23,936 nt of DNA, from contig JAEYSM010000042.1 in assembly GCA_023434665.1 (NCBI GenBank), positions 1 to 23,936 on the forward strand, read 5' to 3'. The notes under the pieces were generated by a model. That model was not told the DNA's origin. It was given only the letters and a program-made list of their open reading frames with translations, and made no database searches. Below are positions 13,714 through 22,567 of the stretch, one piece after another. How positions within the stretch are numbered: the stretch's first letter is position 1; each line of letters starts with the position of its first letter. The position numbers and the translations under genes were made by a program. Source of the DNA: Bacteroidota bacterium. Its GTDB lineage: Bacteria > Bacteroidota > Bacteroidia > Bacteroidales > Lentimicrobiaceae.

Positions 13714-16700
13714 TTACATATTCCGGCGGTATTGGCCTCCTACACTGAAAAGACGGCCGGTGATGCTACCTAATGTACAGTACTTGGTAGCAATCATCAG
13801 GGAATCAAATACATTACCCCCTGATGCTGCGGTGTAAGCCAGCTCAGCAAGTGCTGAATCAGCTTCTTTACTCCAGGTATTTTTAACATTCTTAACCATT
13901 TCTACCTGCCGGTCTTTCTCCTCAGTAGTGGATCTTATTACTGTTGCAGGTATGATGGTGGGAGATCCTTCAGAAGAAAGGAAAGTATTCACGCCCATTA
14001 TCGGAAGCTTTCCCTCATGTTTCAGTCTCTCATAATAAAGGGATTCCTCTTGAATACGGCTTCTTTGATACATGGTTTCCATTGCTCCAAGCACTCCACC
14101 CCTATCTGAAATCTGCTCAAATTCTTTAAGTACAGCTTCTTCCACAAGATCAGTCAACTCTTCAATAATAAATGATCCCTGCAAAGGATTCTGGTTTTTA
14201 GCCAGGCCTAATTCATGATTGATAATCATCTGAATAGCCATGGCCCTTCTGACCGATTCTTCAGTCGGGGTTGTTATAGCTTCATCATAGGCATTGGTAT
14301 GCAGCGAGTTACAGTTATCGTATATGGCATACAGAGCCTGAAGAGTCGTCCTGATATCATTAAATGCAATTTCCTGTGCATGAAGAGAGCGACCCGATGT
14401 CTGGATGTGGTATTTAAGCATCTGCGACCTTTCATTGGCTCCATACTTATGTTTCATTGCCTTAGCCCAGATGAGTCGTGCAACTCTACCCATAACTGCA
14501 TACTCGGGATCAATTCCATTCGAAAAGAAAAAGGAGAAATTGGGAGCAAAATCATCAATCTTTAATCCCCTGCTCAGATAGTACTCAACATAAGTGAATC
14601 CGTTTGCAAGGGTAAAAGCAAGCTGAGTAATCGGATTAGCGCCTGCTTCAGCTATATGATACCCTGAAATAGAAACAGAGTAGAAATTATTAACCTTGTT
14701 ATTAATAAAGTACTCTTGCATGTCACCCATTACCCTCAGGGAAAAATCCGTTGAGAATATGCAGGTATTCTGAGCCTGGTCTTCTTTCAATATGTCGGCC
14801 TGTACAGTACCTCTGACTTTCGCAATAGTGCTGGCCTTTATATTCTCATAAATTTCTCTGTCGAGGACCATATCGCCGGTAACTCCCAGTAGCATTAAGC
14901 CCAATCCGTCGTTTCCTTCGGGTAGCTGGCCATTATATACTGGTCTGATAGTGCCGCGTTCGGTATATATATCAGCAATTTTCTTTTCAGTCGCTTCCTC
15001 TAAACCATTGGCTTTTATATAGATCTCGCATTGCTGGTCAATTGCAGCATTCAAAAAATAACCGACCAATGCAGGTGCAGGTCCGTTTATTGTCATTGAA
15101 ACAGATGTTGCCGGATCAAGCAAATCAAAACCTGAGTAAAGCTTCTTAGCATCATCAAGGCATGACACGGATACTCCGGCATTGCCCACTTTCCCGTAAA
15201 TATCAGGTCTTACATCAGGATCAGCACCATAAAGTGTTACGGAATCAAATGCGGTAGAAAGTCTCCTGGCTGGCATTCCCTTTGAGAGGTAATGGAATCT
15301 CTTATTTGTCCTTTCGGGACTTCCCTCACCGGCAAACATCCGCGTAGGATCCTCATTTTCACGCTTAAACGGATAAACACCTGCGGCATAAGGAAAACTA
15401 CCAGGCACATTCTCTTTTAGTTTCCATTTCAGAATGTCGCCCCAGTCTTTGTATGAAGGGAGGGTAACTTTAGGAATAGGCGTGTGCGAGAGAGATTTAG
15501 TATGTGTGTTAATTCTTATCTCTTTGCCCCTTACTTTGAAGATATATTCAGAGTCTTTGTACTTTTTCCGTAATTCTTCCCAGTGTTCAATATGTCTGAG
15601 ATTTTCCTTCCCCAATTCTTCCTTTGCATTTTTAATCAGGCCGTCAAGACTATTTACATGATCTCCTGATTCGCCAAGTTTTGTTGCAGTTACAGTATAT
15701 GACTGCAGACGGGATGCAATTTCAGCTACTCTTTCAGCTCTTTGATTGTATTCTCTTACAGTCTCTGCTATCTCCGATAAATATCTTACACGCTTAGGTG
15801 GTATAATAAGTTGTCTTTCCTGTTCGGGAATCCCTGATGGTAACCCATGCCAGTTTAAACCAAAACGTGTGTTAATCTTTTCAACCAAATGAGAGAAAAG
15901 TTCATTTACTCCGGTGTCGTTAAACTGCGAAGCCATTGTTCCGAAAACAGGCAATTCTTCCATAACCGCATCCCATAATCCGTGATTGCGTATAAATTGC
16001 TTCTTCACATCCCTTCTGGCATCCTGAGCACCACGCTTATCAAATTTATTGATGGCAATAATGTCAGCGTAATCGAGCATTCCAATCTTCTCTAGTTGAG
16101 TAGCTGCACCAAATTCCGGTGTCATTATATACATCGAAAGATCACTGTAATCAATTATCTCTGTATCACTCTGGCCTATTCCGCTACTCTCGAGAAGAAT
16201 TAAATCATAACCTGCCTTCTTTACCACACATACAGTTTCTTTTATGAATTTGGATAAAGAAAGATTCGCCTGTCTGGTAGCCATACTTCTCATGAAAATA
16301 CCGGGCTGATTAATCGCATTCATCCTTATTCTGTCACCAAGTAGTGCTCCACCGGTCTTTCTCTTTGTTGGATCCACTGAAATGATCGCTATCCTCATTT
16401 CAGGATTATATAGCTTAAACCTCCTTATTAACTCATCAATAATTGAAGATTTCCCTGACCCACCAGTACCGGTTAAGCCTATAACCGGAACAACGAGATC
16501 TTCGCATTTAGACTGAAGTGACTTAACCAGTTCTCTCGCCTTTGGATCATTATTCTCAACAGCGGTCACTAGAGCTGCCAGCGCTCTTTGTTCTCCGTTT
16601 AAGATATCTGCCGGTCTAATATTATTAATATCGCCTGTTGCGAAATCGCTCTTTCGAAGAACATCATTTATCATGCCCTGCAATCCCATTCTTCTTCCAT

Positions 16701-17076
16701 CATCAGGCGAGTAAATCTTTTCTATCCCGTAAGCCTGTAACTCCTCAATTTCCTGCGGAAGAATTACACCTCCACCACCACCGAAAATCTTAATATGCCT
16801 GCATCCTGCCTCATTCAGAAGATCGCGCATGTACTTAAAATATTCCATATGGCCACCCTGATAAGAAGTAATGGCAACTGCCTGAACATCCTCCTGAATT
16901 GCAGTATTCACTATTTCAGTAACCGACCTGTCATGCCCCAAATGAATAACTTCTGCACCCGAAGATTGCAAAATTCGCCTCATCACATTAATTGTAGCGT
17001 CATGTCCATCAAATAAAGAAGCAGCTGTGGCTATCCTTATATGATTTTTTGGTTTGTATGCGTCGGTCTCCTGCAT
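13714..17076 (-). CDS. icmF: Fused B12-dependent acyl-CoA mutase, isobutyryl-CoA mutase type (IcmF)
   Basis: The protein is 1120 residues in the IcmF order. The N-terminal cobalamin-binding domain has SLFDGHDATINVMRR (cobalt ligand H25) and FGGGGGVI. A MeaB-like G-protein chaperone follows, with Walker A GTGGSGKSS (K209) and NKFD, and then the mutase barrel (about 550-1120) with YSVSISGYHIAEAGANP. In methylmalonyl-CoA mutase, Arg207 in VRNT binds the substrate carboxylate; here the matching position is Q769 in AQNT, as in isobutyryl-CoA mutases. The enzyme should therefore interconvert isobutyryl- and n-butyryl-CoA (or similar) rather than methylmalonyl- and succinyl-CoA. The built-in chaperone loads and protects the cofactor. 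Automated pipelines may label it methylmalonyl-CoA mutase. It is a single gene, divergent from the M14 peptidase. Confidence 0.9.
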   Translation of the reverse strand: MQETDAYKPKNHIRIATAASLFDGHDATINVMRRILQSSGAEVIHLGHDRSVTEIVNTAIQEDVQAVAITSYQGGHMEYFKYMRDLLNEAGCRHIKIFGGGGGVILPQEIEELQAYGIEKIYSPDDGRRMGLQGMINDVLRKSDFATGDINNIRPADILNGEQRALAALVTAVENNDPKARELVKSLQSKCEDLVVPVIGLTGTGGSGKSSIIDELIRRFKLYNPEMRIAIISVDPTKRKTGGALLGDRIRMNAINQPGIFMRSMATRQANLSLSKFIKETVCVVKKAGYDLILLESSGIGQSDTEIIDYSDLSMYIMTPEFGAATQLEKIGMLDYADIIAINKFDKRGAQDARRDVKKQFIRNHGLWDAVMEELPVFGTMASQFNDTGVNELFSHLVEKINTRFGLNWHGLPSGIPEQERQLIIPPKRVRYLSEIAETVREYNQRAERVAEIASRLQSYTVTATKLGESGDHVNSLDGLIKNAKEELGKENLRHIEHWEELRKKYKDSEYIFKVRGKEIRINTHTKSLSHTPIPKVTLPSYKDWGDILKWKLKENVPGSFPYAAGVYPFKRENEDPTRMFAGEGSPERTNKRFHYLSKGMPARRLSTAFDSVTLYGADPDVRPDIYGKVGNAGVSVSCLDDAKKLYSGFDLLDPATSVSMTINGPAPALVGYFLNAAIDQQCEIYIKANGLEEATEKKIADIYTERGTIRPVYNGQLPEGNDGLGLMLLGVTGDMVLDREIYENIKASTIAKVRGTVQADILKEDQAQNTCIFSTDFSLRVMGDMQEYFINNKVNNFYSVSISGYHIAEAGANPITQLAFTLANGFTYVEYYLSRGLKIDDFAPNFSFFFSNGIDPEYAVMGRVARLIWAKAMKHKYGANERSQMLKYHIQTSGRSLHAQEIAFNDIRTTLQALYAIYDNCNSLHTNAYDEAITTPTEESVRRAMAIQMIINHELGLAKNQNPLQGSFIIEELTDLVEEAVLKEFEQISDRGGVLGAMETMYQRSRIQEESLYYERLKHEGKLPIMGVNTFLSSEGSPTIIPATVIRSTTEEKDRQVEMVKNVKNTWSKEADSALAELAYTAASGGNVFDSLMIATKYCTLGSITGRLFSVGGQYRRNM

Positions 17077-17245
17077 ATATCTATTTATTAATCAGATTCA
17101 TGAATTGCCTTTGAAACAATCCATATAATAATTTAGTTCATAGGGCTTTTTGTAGTTGGTAGTCTTCACAGCAATCCGTTGGTTGGCTATTAGCAATTCG
17201 TCACAATTTTTTTTATGAAATCATTACATGAAACACAAAATGATA

Positions 17246-17253
17246 TAAGTTTG
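17246..17253 (+). promoter_or_regulatory. Candidate -7 box for the M14 peptidase
   Basis: TAAGTTTG matches TAnnTTTG and lies 50 bases upstream of the peptidase ATG, in the 227-base divergent gap with icmF. No clear -33 element was found. Nothing else firm was seen in that gap. Confidence 0.35.
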
Positions 17254-17303
17254 TGTAAGTTCTACGGTTTTTAAAAATTATTTCAACCCTTAATTATTGT
17301 CAA

Positions 17304-19664
17304 ATGAAGAAGTTATTGCTTTCTATTTGCATGCTGTATATTGCATTTGCAGCATTTTCACAGACCGGGAAATACAGCAGGGTGAAAATTCAAGTACCCT
17401 TTAACCAGATAAATATCCTTGCCTCCAATGGCATTGCTGTTGATGAAGGATACTATGATCATAAAGCAGGATTCTTCATTGCGGAATTATCCTCTGATGA
17501 AATCAATAAATTGAAGGAACTGAATATTGTACCGGAAATATTGATTGACAATGTATCTGAGTACTATGTCCAAAGAAATAAAAATTTAAAGTCAGGTGAG
17601 ATAACTCGCCAGGCACGACTTGATGGTTCAGATTATCCTGTACCCGAAAACTTTACTCTAGGCAGTTGTGGTGGTTTCTCTACTATGGAAGAGTGTTATG
17701 CACACCTCGACAATATGGCAACTCTCTGGCCTGACCTTATAACAGTCAAACAGGCCGTATCCAGTCTAACTACTGATGAAGGAAGGACCATGTATTATGT
17801 TAAGATTTCTGATAATCCGAATGATGCAGAAGATGAGCCACAGGTTCTCTATACAGGAATGCATCATGCGCGTGAGCCCATTGGAATGCAGCATCTCCTC
17901 TATTACATGTATTATTTGCTGGAAAACTATGATACAAATGAAGAAATAAGAGACCTTGTCAATGCTACTGAAATGTACTTCATCCCAATTGTAAATGTGG
18001 ACGGCTATGCCCGGAATATCCAGACTAACCCTTCGGGTGGCGGAATGTGGCGCAAAAACAGAAAAGTGAACGGTGACGGTACTTTTGGCGTTGACTTGAA
18101 CAGAAACTATGGATATGCATGGGGATTCGACGACGAGGGTTCCTCTCCTTACACCTGGGATGAAACTTATCGTGGTCCTGCAGCATTTTCAGAAAAAGAA
18201 AATCAAATGACTAAAGAATTCTGTGAAGCTCACGAATTCAAAGTGGCCCTCAATTATCACTCATATAGTAACTTACTGTTATATGCCTGGGGATGGTCAG
18301 GAGATCTTACGCCAGATGAAGCGGTTTTCAATGAGTATGCCCGCCAGATGACTACAGATAACAGATACACATACGGACCAGGATATTCTACGATTTATCC
18401 CAGTAATGGTGGAAGTGATGACTGGATGTACGGTGAACAAACAACCAAGGAAAAGATTCTGGCTTATACTCCTGAGTGCGGTAGTTACAATGATGGCTTT
18501 TGGCCATCGGTTTCCAGAATTATTCCACTCTGCCAGGAAAACATGATTCAGAGTCTTTTGGCAGCTAAATTCTCAGGAACTTACGCTACAATTAATGATA
18601 TCTCCTCTCTTATTATTCCTGAATATTCAGGCGTGATAGATTATCAACTAAAGCGATACGGACAAACTCCCGCAGAATATATTGTTGCAATTGAACCATT
18701 AGGCGATGAATTTACATCATTTGGAATGCCAACGACAATCTCTGATCTTGAAATTCTGGAACAAATAAATGGATCAATTCCTTTCACCTTAAGCGAAAAT
18801 GTGAAAAGTGGTGATACTATCAGATACGTCCTTATAATGGATGACGGATATACTATCAAAAGAGATACGATTGAAAGATATTTTGGAACACCTGTGATTG
18901 TTTTCGAAGATGATCTTACTACTGATGAAAACTGGCAGGGACAATGGGGACTTTCGAATTTATTCCCATATTCCGATCCAACAAGTATGGCCGACTCTCC
19001 AATCGGTAATTACAGCAACGGTACCAATAAAAGCACAACCCTGCGTGAAGAAGTCAGCCTGAATAAAGCGGGATTGGCACTTCTTTCCTTTTTTGCAAGA
19101 TGGGATATTGAACAGGGATATGATTATGTGCAACTGTTTATTTCAACCAACAACGGAGCAACCTGGACTCCACTTTCAGGCAAACACACAAAGCCCGGTA
19201 CTACCTATCAGGCTTTCGGTCAACCGGTTTACGATGGTACATCTTTTTGGGTGAAAGAGGAAATAAACATCAGCGATTATGCAGATGAAAATATAAAACT
19301 CAAGTTTACCATCCGCAGCGATAATGGTGAAGTTGGGGATGGTTACTATTTTGATGATCTTAGTATAACCATAATCGATAGAACCGTTGCTACTACCAAC
19401 CTCAGTAATAGTGATGGATTCTTATCTGAGGGATACCCTAATCCGGCAACAGATAAAATAACTTTCAGGGTGAATACCGGAAATGCAAAGAATTCAGAAG
19501 TTATTATCACTGACCTGCAGGGACGCACATTGATTCAAGCTGGCAATATTACATCAGAGAAAGAAGTGGTTGTCAGGAAAGAAGAGCTGGCTCCCGGTAT
19601 ATACCTCTGCACCCTGATCATAGACGGCCAAAGAAAAGCTACCAGGAAGTTTTCAATATTGTAA
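17304..19664 (+). CDS. Secreted M14 zinc carboxypeptidase with type IX secretion sorting domain
   Basis: The protein has 786 residues. Residues 1-19 or so form a Sec signal peptide (MKKLLLSICMLYIAFAAFSQ). The M14 catalytic domain spans about 120-430. Its zinc ligands are H188 and E191 (HxxE in MHHAREPIG) and H319 in LNYHSYSN; the catalytic glutamate is E391 in YTPECGSY. A region about 530-690 is a jelly-roll/MAM-like domain ending DGYYFDDLSITI. The last 80 residues (SEGYPNPATDKITF to the basic RKFSIL end) form a Por secretion C-terminal sorting domain, so it should cross the outer membrane by the type IX system and be released or attached to the cell surface. The expected role is extracellular peptide degradation. 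Confidence 0.92.
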   Translation: MKKLLLSICMLYIAFAAFSQTGKYSRVKIQVPFNQINILASNGIAVDEGYYDHKAGFFIAELSSDEINKLKELNIVPEILIDNVSEYYVQRNKNLKSGEITRQARLDGSDYPVPENFTLGSCGGFSTMEECYAHLDNMATLWPDLITVKQAVSSLTTDEGRTMYYVKISDNPNDAEDEPQVLYTGMHHAREPIGMQHLLYYMYYLLENYDTNEEIRDLVNATEMYFIPIVNVDGYARNIQTNPSGGGMWRKNRKVNGDGTFGVDLNRNYGYAWGFDDEGSSPYTWDETYRGPAAFSEKENQMTKEFCEAHEFKVALNYHSYSNLLLYAWGWSGDLTPDEAVFNEYARQMTTDNRYTYGPGYSTIYPSNGGSDDWMYGEQTTKEKILAYTPECGSYNDGFWPSVSRIIPLCQENMIQSLLAAKFSGTYATINDISSLIIPEYSGVIDYQLKRYGQTPAEYIVAIEPLGDEFTSFGMPTTISDLEILEQINGSIPFTLSENVKSGDTIRYVLIMDDGYTIKRDTIERYFGTPVIVFEDDLTTDENWQGQWGLSNLFPYSDPTSMADSPIGNYSNGTNKSTTLREEVSLNKAGLALLSFFARWDIEQGYDYVQLFISTNNGATWTPLSGKHTKPGTTYQAFGQPVYDGTSFWVKEEINISDYADENIKLKFTIRSDNGEVGDGYYFDDLSITIIDRTVATTNLSNSDGFLSEGYPNPATDKITFRVNTGNAKNSEVIITDLQGRTLIQAGNITSEKEVVVRKEELAPGIYLCTLIIDGQRKATRKFSIL

Positions 19665-19676
19665 ATTATATTCTGT

Positions 19677-19700
19677 GCTGACTGCTGACTGCTGACTGCT
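19677..19700. repeat. Heptanucleotide tandem repeat at a convergent gene junction
   Basis: GCTGACT is repeated three times with a further partial GCT (3.4 copies). It fills the gap between the peptidase stop and the stop codon of the convergent minus-strand gene, overlapping the latter. Perfect unit identity suggests recent slippage. Confidence 0.8.
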
Positions 19701-20205
19701 AAAAAGAGGCTTTTTTAGGGAATTGTGCCAGTTCGTGAAGTTCAAGATCATAAAGAATTCCGTTCAATTCTTTGATCTTGGCAATGTCGGCCATGAACAC
19801 AAAACTTACCAGTGGAAGTTTACGAAGTGACGTAAGTAAATTTTTACTTTTCACATCATTCCTTCGGCCCTTAATCAGCAGAAAATAATTAGCATGAGGA
19901 TAAAGACTAATTAATTTTCCCTGTTCATGTTCATTGCTTATTAGATAATACCCCAGTCTCTGGTCTTCATCATGCCATGAATACAAGGTAAACCCAACAG
20001 TATCTTTAAGCTTTTCATCAAACACTGGCAAATCATCAAGTCTTTCGAGTTTTATCGGTGTTTCCTTATTTATAAAATAAGCCATCCGATAATCCTCTAA
20101 AGTAGTCGTTATGCCAACCAGAGTAATCTCCGGGAAGTCTTCAGGTGTATGTTTCAATTTATTTACCGGCATAAAGGACCACTTTACAGGCAAAGATATG
20201 GTCAT
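19699..20205 (-). CDS. IPExxVDY-family small protein
   Basis: A cytoplasmic protein of up to 168 residues; a second ATG at 20172 (MPVNKLKHT) would give 157 and may be the better start. The pattern (TLVGITTTLEDYRMAYFINK near the N-terminus, then LYPHANYFLLIKG and a helical C-terminus) resembles the IPExxVDY family. That family is found next to rnc in Bacteroidota, and this gene follows rnc here. The name-giving motif is degenerate: the aligned segment reads SLYPHANYF. Function of the family is unknown. The call rests on both context and overall pattern. Confidence 0.65.
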   Translation of the reverse strand: MTISLPVKWSFMPVNKLKHTPEDFPEITLVGITTTLEDYRMAYFINKETPIKLERLDDLPVFDEKLKDTVGFTLYSWHDEDQRLGYYLISNEHEQGKLISLYPHANYFLLIKGRRNDVKSKNLLTSLRKLPLVSFVFMADIAKIKELNGILYDLELHELAQFPKKASF

Positions 20206-20263
20206 CTCATGCCATAGTAAAGGCCTCAGAATGAAAGTTATGAACTAATTTTTCAACACAAGG

Positions 20264-21010
20264 TCAGTGGCTTCCAACGCCATTTCCATTAATCCCAAGC
20301 TTTTCTACCACTTTCATGGAAGCGTGTTGTTCGGCGCCTTTGATAGAGTAATCCTGACCACGGCCATATGGTTCATTGTCGATTCTAACTTCTACTACAT
20401 ACTGCTTGTTATAACCATTACCAATCTCATCGACAACAACAAAATCAATCGTTTTCTTCTCTTTTTGGGTCCAGGCAATTAAACGACTTTTGTAATTTGA
20501 ATCAGTATTGGCCAGTTCAGCAAGGTCGAAGTGGTGTTTGATAATTCTGTTAATGAGAACGCTTTTGGTAAATTCAAAACCCTTATCCAGATAAATTGCA
20601 CCAATAATGGCTTCGAAGGTATCACCTTTAATAGAACGAAAAACTGATCCGGTGCCTGCTGCGTGTAATATCAATTTATCGAGACCCAGTTTAAGTGACA
20701 ACTTGTTAAGCTGTACTCTACTGACAATTTTAGATCTCATTTCTGTAAGGAATCCCTCATCTTTGAGAGGGAAAATTCTAAAGAGATAATCGGCCACTAC
20801 GGTACTGATAACTGTATCGCCGAGGAATTCAAGTCGCTCGTTGCTGATTTTTACGCCATTATAAGTTTCAGCCTGGGATTTATGAGTAAATGCCAACTTA
20901 TATAAAAAAATATTTTCGGGATAGAACCCGAAAATATTTCTAATGGCTCTGTACAACTGCTTTTCTTTAGATAAATAAAACCTTATTGGCTTTAAACTCG
21001 GACGAAGCAC
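20264..21010 (-). CDS. rnc: Ribonuclease III
   Basis: This double-strand-specific endoribonuclease processes rRNA precursors and structured mRNAs. The protein is 248 residues. The signature NERLEFLGDTVIST begins at N57, with E61 and D65 as metal-site residues, and DTFEAIIGAIYLDKGF supplies the second acidic pair. A C-terminal dsRNA-binding domain runs from about 175 to the end (YKSRLIAWTQK to GAEQHASMKVVEKLG). The start codon is GTG (21008-21010), two bases after the fabF stop; no in-frame ATG occurs before the catalytic domain, and MLRPSLKPIRFYL fits the Bacteroidota N-terminus. The gene is probably co-transcribed and translationally coupled with fabF. A strong hairpin with a U-run sits at codons 24-36. 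Confidence 0.95.
   Translation of the reverse strand: MLRPSLKPIRFYLSKEKQLYRAIRNIFGFYPENIFLYKLAFTHKSQAETYNGVKISNERLEFLGDTVISTVVADYLFRIFPLKDEGFLTEMRSKIVSRVQLNKLSLKLGLDKLILHAAGTGSVFRSIKGDTFEAIIGAIYLDKGFEFTKSVLINRIIKHHFDLAELANTDSNYKSRLIAWTQKEKKTIDFVVVDEIGNGYNKQYVVEVRIDNEPYGRGQDYSIKGAEQHASMKVVEKLGINGNGVGSH
20904..20939 (-). terminator. Terminator-like hairpin inside the start of rnc
   Basis: A 13-bp perfect stem (20927-20939 with 20908-20920) closes a 6-base loop and has a CGGG/CCCG core. In the sense direction of rnc, the 3' arm merges into seven Us (20910 down to 20904). It starts 71 bases into the coding sequence. It has the form of an intrinsic terminator or attenuator but lies in a gene that is clearly intact. 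It could equally be a processing hairpin for RNase III itself. Confidence 0.5.
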
Positions 21011-21012
21011 TG

Positions 21013-22266
21013 TTACACTGAATATTTCTTAAATATAATTGTCGCATTATGACCACCAAAACCAAAAGTATTACTCAGGGCGGCGTTCACAGTACGATGT
21101 ACAGCTTTATTAAACGTAAAGTTCAATGAGTTATCAATCTCCGGATCATCAGTAAAATGATTGATGGTAGGGGGAACGATATCATTATGAACAGCAAGAA
21201 TTGATGCAATTGCTTCAACTGAACCAGCGGCACCGAGAAGGTGACCGGTCATTGATTTTGTACTATTGATATTAATTTTCGGAGCATGTTCACCGAACAA
21301 GTTCCTGATTGCATTAGTTTCAGCTACATCACCAAGAGGAGTTGAAGTACCATGAGTATTGATATGATCAATATCACTTGGCTGCATACCTGCCTCAGCT
21401 AAAGCTATTTTCATTGCCCTGCGCGCGCCATCACCTTCAGGATGCGGTCCGGTCATGTGATAGGCATCAGCTGTTAAGCCTGTTCCAACAAGCTCACAAT
21501 AGATACGGGCACCTCTGGCAAGAGCATGTTCCAGATCTTCAAGTATCACAGCACCTGCACCTTCACCAAGTACAAACCCGTCTCTGTCTTTATCAAAAGG
21601 ACGAGAGGCTGTTTTGGGATCATCATTGCGGGTTGAAATGGCGTGCATTGCATTAAAACCGCCGATACCGGCAGCATTAACAGCTGCTTCTGAACCACCG
21701 GCAACAAACACGTCGGCTTTCCCCATTCTTATATAATTGAATGCATCAACTATGGCATTTGCTGAGGAAGCACATGCTGAAACAGTAGCAAAATTTGGTC
21801 CTTTAAAACCATACTTAATTGAGATATGCCCGGCAGTAATATCCGCAATCATCTTTGGAATGAAGAATGGATTGAACCTCGGTGTTCCGTCACCTTTTGC
21901 ATAATCAGAAACTTCTTCCTGAAAGGTAAGCAAGCCTCCGATACCGGAAGCCCATATAACACCCACGCGCTCGAGATCAGTACTCTCAAGGTCAAGACCA
22001 GAATCTACAATAGCCTGATCGGCGCTAACCATACCATATTGTGCATATGGATCGTATTTACGCACCTCTTTACGATCGAAGAAATCCAACGGATTGAATC
22101 CCTTAACTTCACAAGCAAACTGTGTTTTAAATTTGCTTGCGTCAAACTTTGTGATCTGATCAGCGCCGCTTACTCCGTTAATTAACCCATTCCAGGTGTC
22201 CTGGACATTGTTTCCTAACGGAGTAAGTGCACCTAATCCGGTTACTACAACTCTTTTCAACTTCAT
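21013..22266 (-). CDS. fabF: Beta-ketoacyl-ACP synthase II
   Basis: This condensing enzyme extends acyl-ACP with malonyl-ACP in type II fatty-acid synthesis in the cytoplasm. The protein is 417 residues, the usual length. The nucleophile is C165 in TVSACASSANAI. The catalytic histidines are H305 in HINTHGTSTPLGD and H342 in MTGHLLGAAG, and the conserved lysine is in NSTKSMTG. The N-terminus MKLKRVVVTGLGALTPLGNN is canonical. The acpP gene ends 12 bases upstream and rnc begins two bases downstream, the standard acpP-fabF-rnc order of this phylum. Confidence 0.97.
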   Translation of the reverse strand: MKLKRVVVTGLGALTPLGNNVQDTWNGLINGVSGADQITKFDASKFKTQFACEVKGFNPLDFFDRKEVRKYDPYAQYGMVSADQAIVDSGLDLESTDLERVGVIWASGIGGLLTFQEEVSDYAKGDGTPRFNPFFIPKMIADITAGHISIKYGFKGPNFATVSACASSANAIVDAFNYIRMGKADVFVAGGSEAAVNAAGIGGFNAMHAISTRNDDPKTASRPFDKDRDGFVLGEGAGAVILEDLEHALARGARIYCELVGTGLTADAYHMTGPHPEGDGARRAMKIALAEAGMQPSDIDHINTHGTSTPLGDVAETNAIRNLFGEHAPKININSTKSMTGHLLGAAGSVEAIASILAVHNDIVPPTINHFTDDPEIDNSLNFTFNKAVHRTVNAALSNTFGFGGHNATIIFKKYSV

Positions 22267-22278
22267 TCAGGGAATCCC

Positions 22279-22515
22279 TTATTTAGTATTGTTTTCGATG
22301 TAAGCAATAGCATCACCAACTGTACCGATTTTCTCAGCTTGGTCATCTGGAATTGCGATATTGAATTCTTTTTCGAACTCCATGATCAGTTCTACTGTAT
22401 CGAGAGAATCTGCTCCCAGATCATTTGTGAAACTAGCTTCCGGAGTAACTTCTTTCTCTTCAACGCCAAGCTTATCAACGATGATAGCTTTTACTCTTGT
22501 TGCAATGTCTGACAT
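22279..22515 (-). CDS. acpP: Acyl carrier protein
   Basis: The protein is 78 residues from the ATG at 22515 (MSDIATRVKAIIVDKLG). The frame stays open to 22563, but the added residues (MKNLFLCTSKPKK...) are basic and not part of ACP. S37 in LGADSLDTVEL is the serine that receives 4'-phosphopantetheine. The product is acidic, as expected. It carries growing acyl chains to FabF, encoded next. Expression should be high; the upstream region has a perfect palindrome and a promoter-like TTTCTTTG box. Confidence 0.97.
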   Translation of the reverse strand: MSDIATRVKAIIVDKLGVEEKEVTPEASFTNDLGADSLDTVELIMEFEKEFNIAIPDDQAEKIGTVGDAIAYIENNTK

Positions 22516-22543
22516 GTTCTTTGCTTTTTTTGGTTTTGAAGTG

Positions 22544-22551
22544 CAAAGAAA
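22544..22551 (-). promoter_or_regulatory. Candidate acpP operon -7 box
   Basis: On the minus strand this is TTTCTTTG, one mismatch from TAnnTTTG, 28 bases upstream of the acpP ATG. A TTTG that forms the end of the palindrome at 22568-22581 lies 16 bases further upstream and could be the -33 element. Motif evidence only. Confidence 0.3.
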
Positions 22552-22567
22552 CAAATTTTTCAAATAC

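Noticed and set aside
17180..17194. GG-N10-GC pattern resembling a sigma-54 promoter upstream of the M14 peptidase
   Set aside because: Only the GG and GC dinucleotides fit; the -12 side reads TTAGCA rather than TTGCA and the -24 side lacks CAC. This much match is expected by chance in a window this size.
22516..22563. Longer N-terminus for acpP starting at 22563
   Set aside because: ACP begins MSDIATRV; the added residues are basic and would be unique to this genome, and the stretch covers the likely promoter box.
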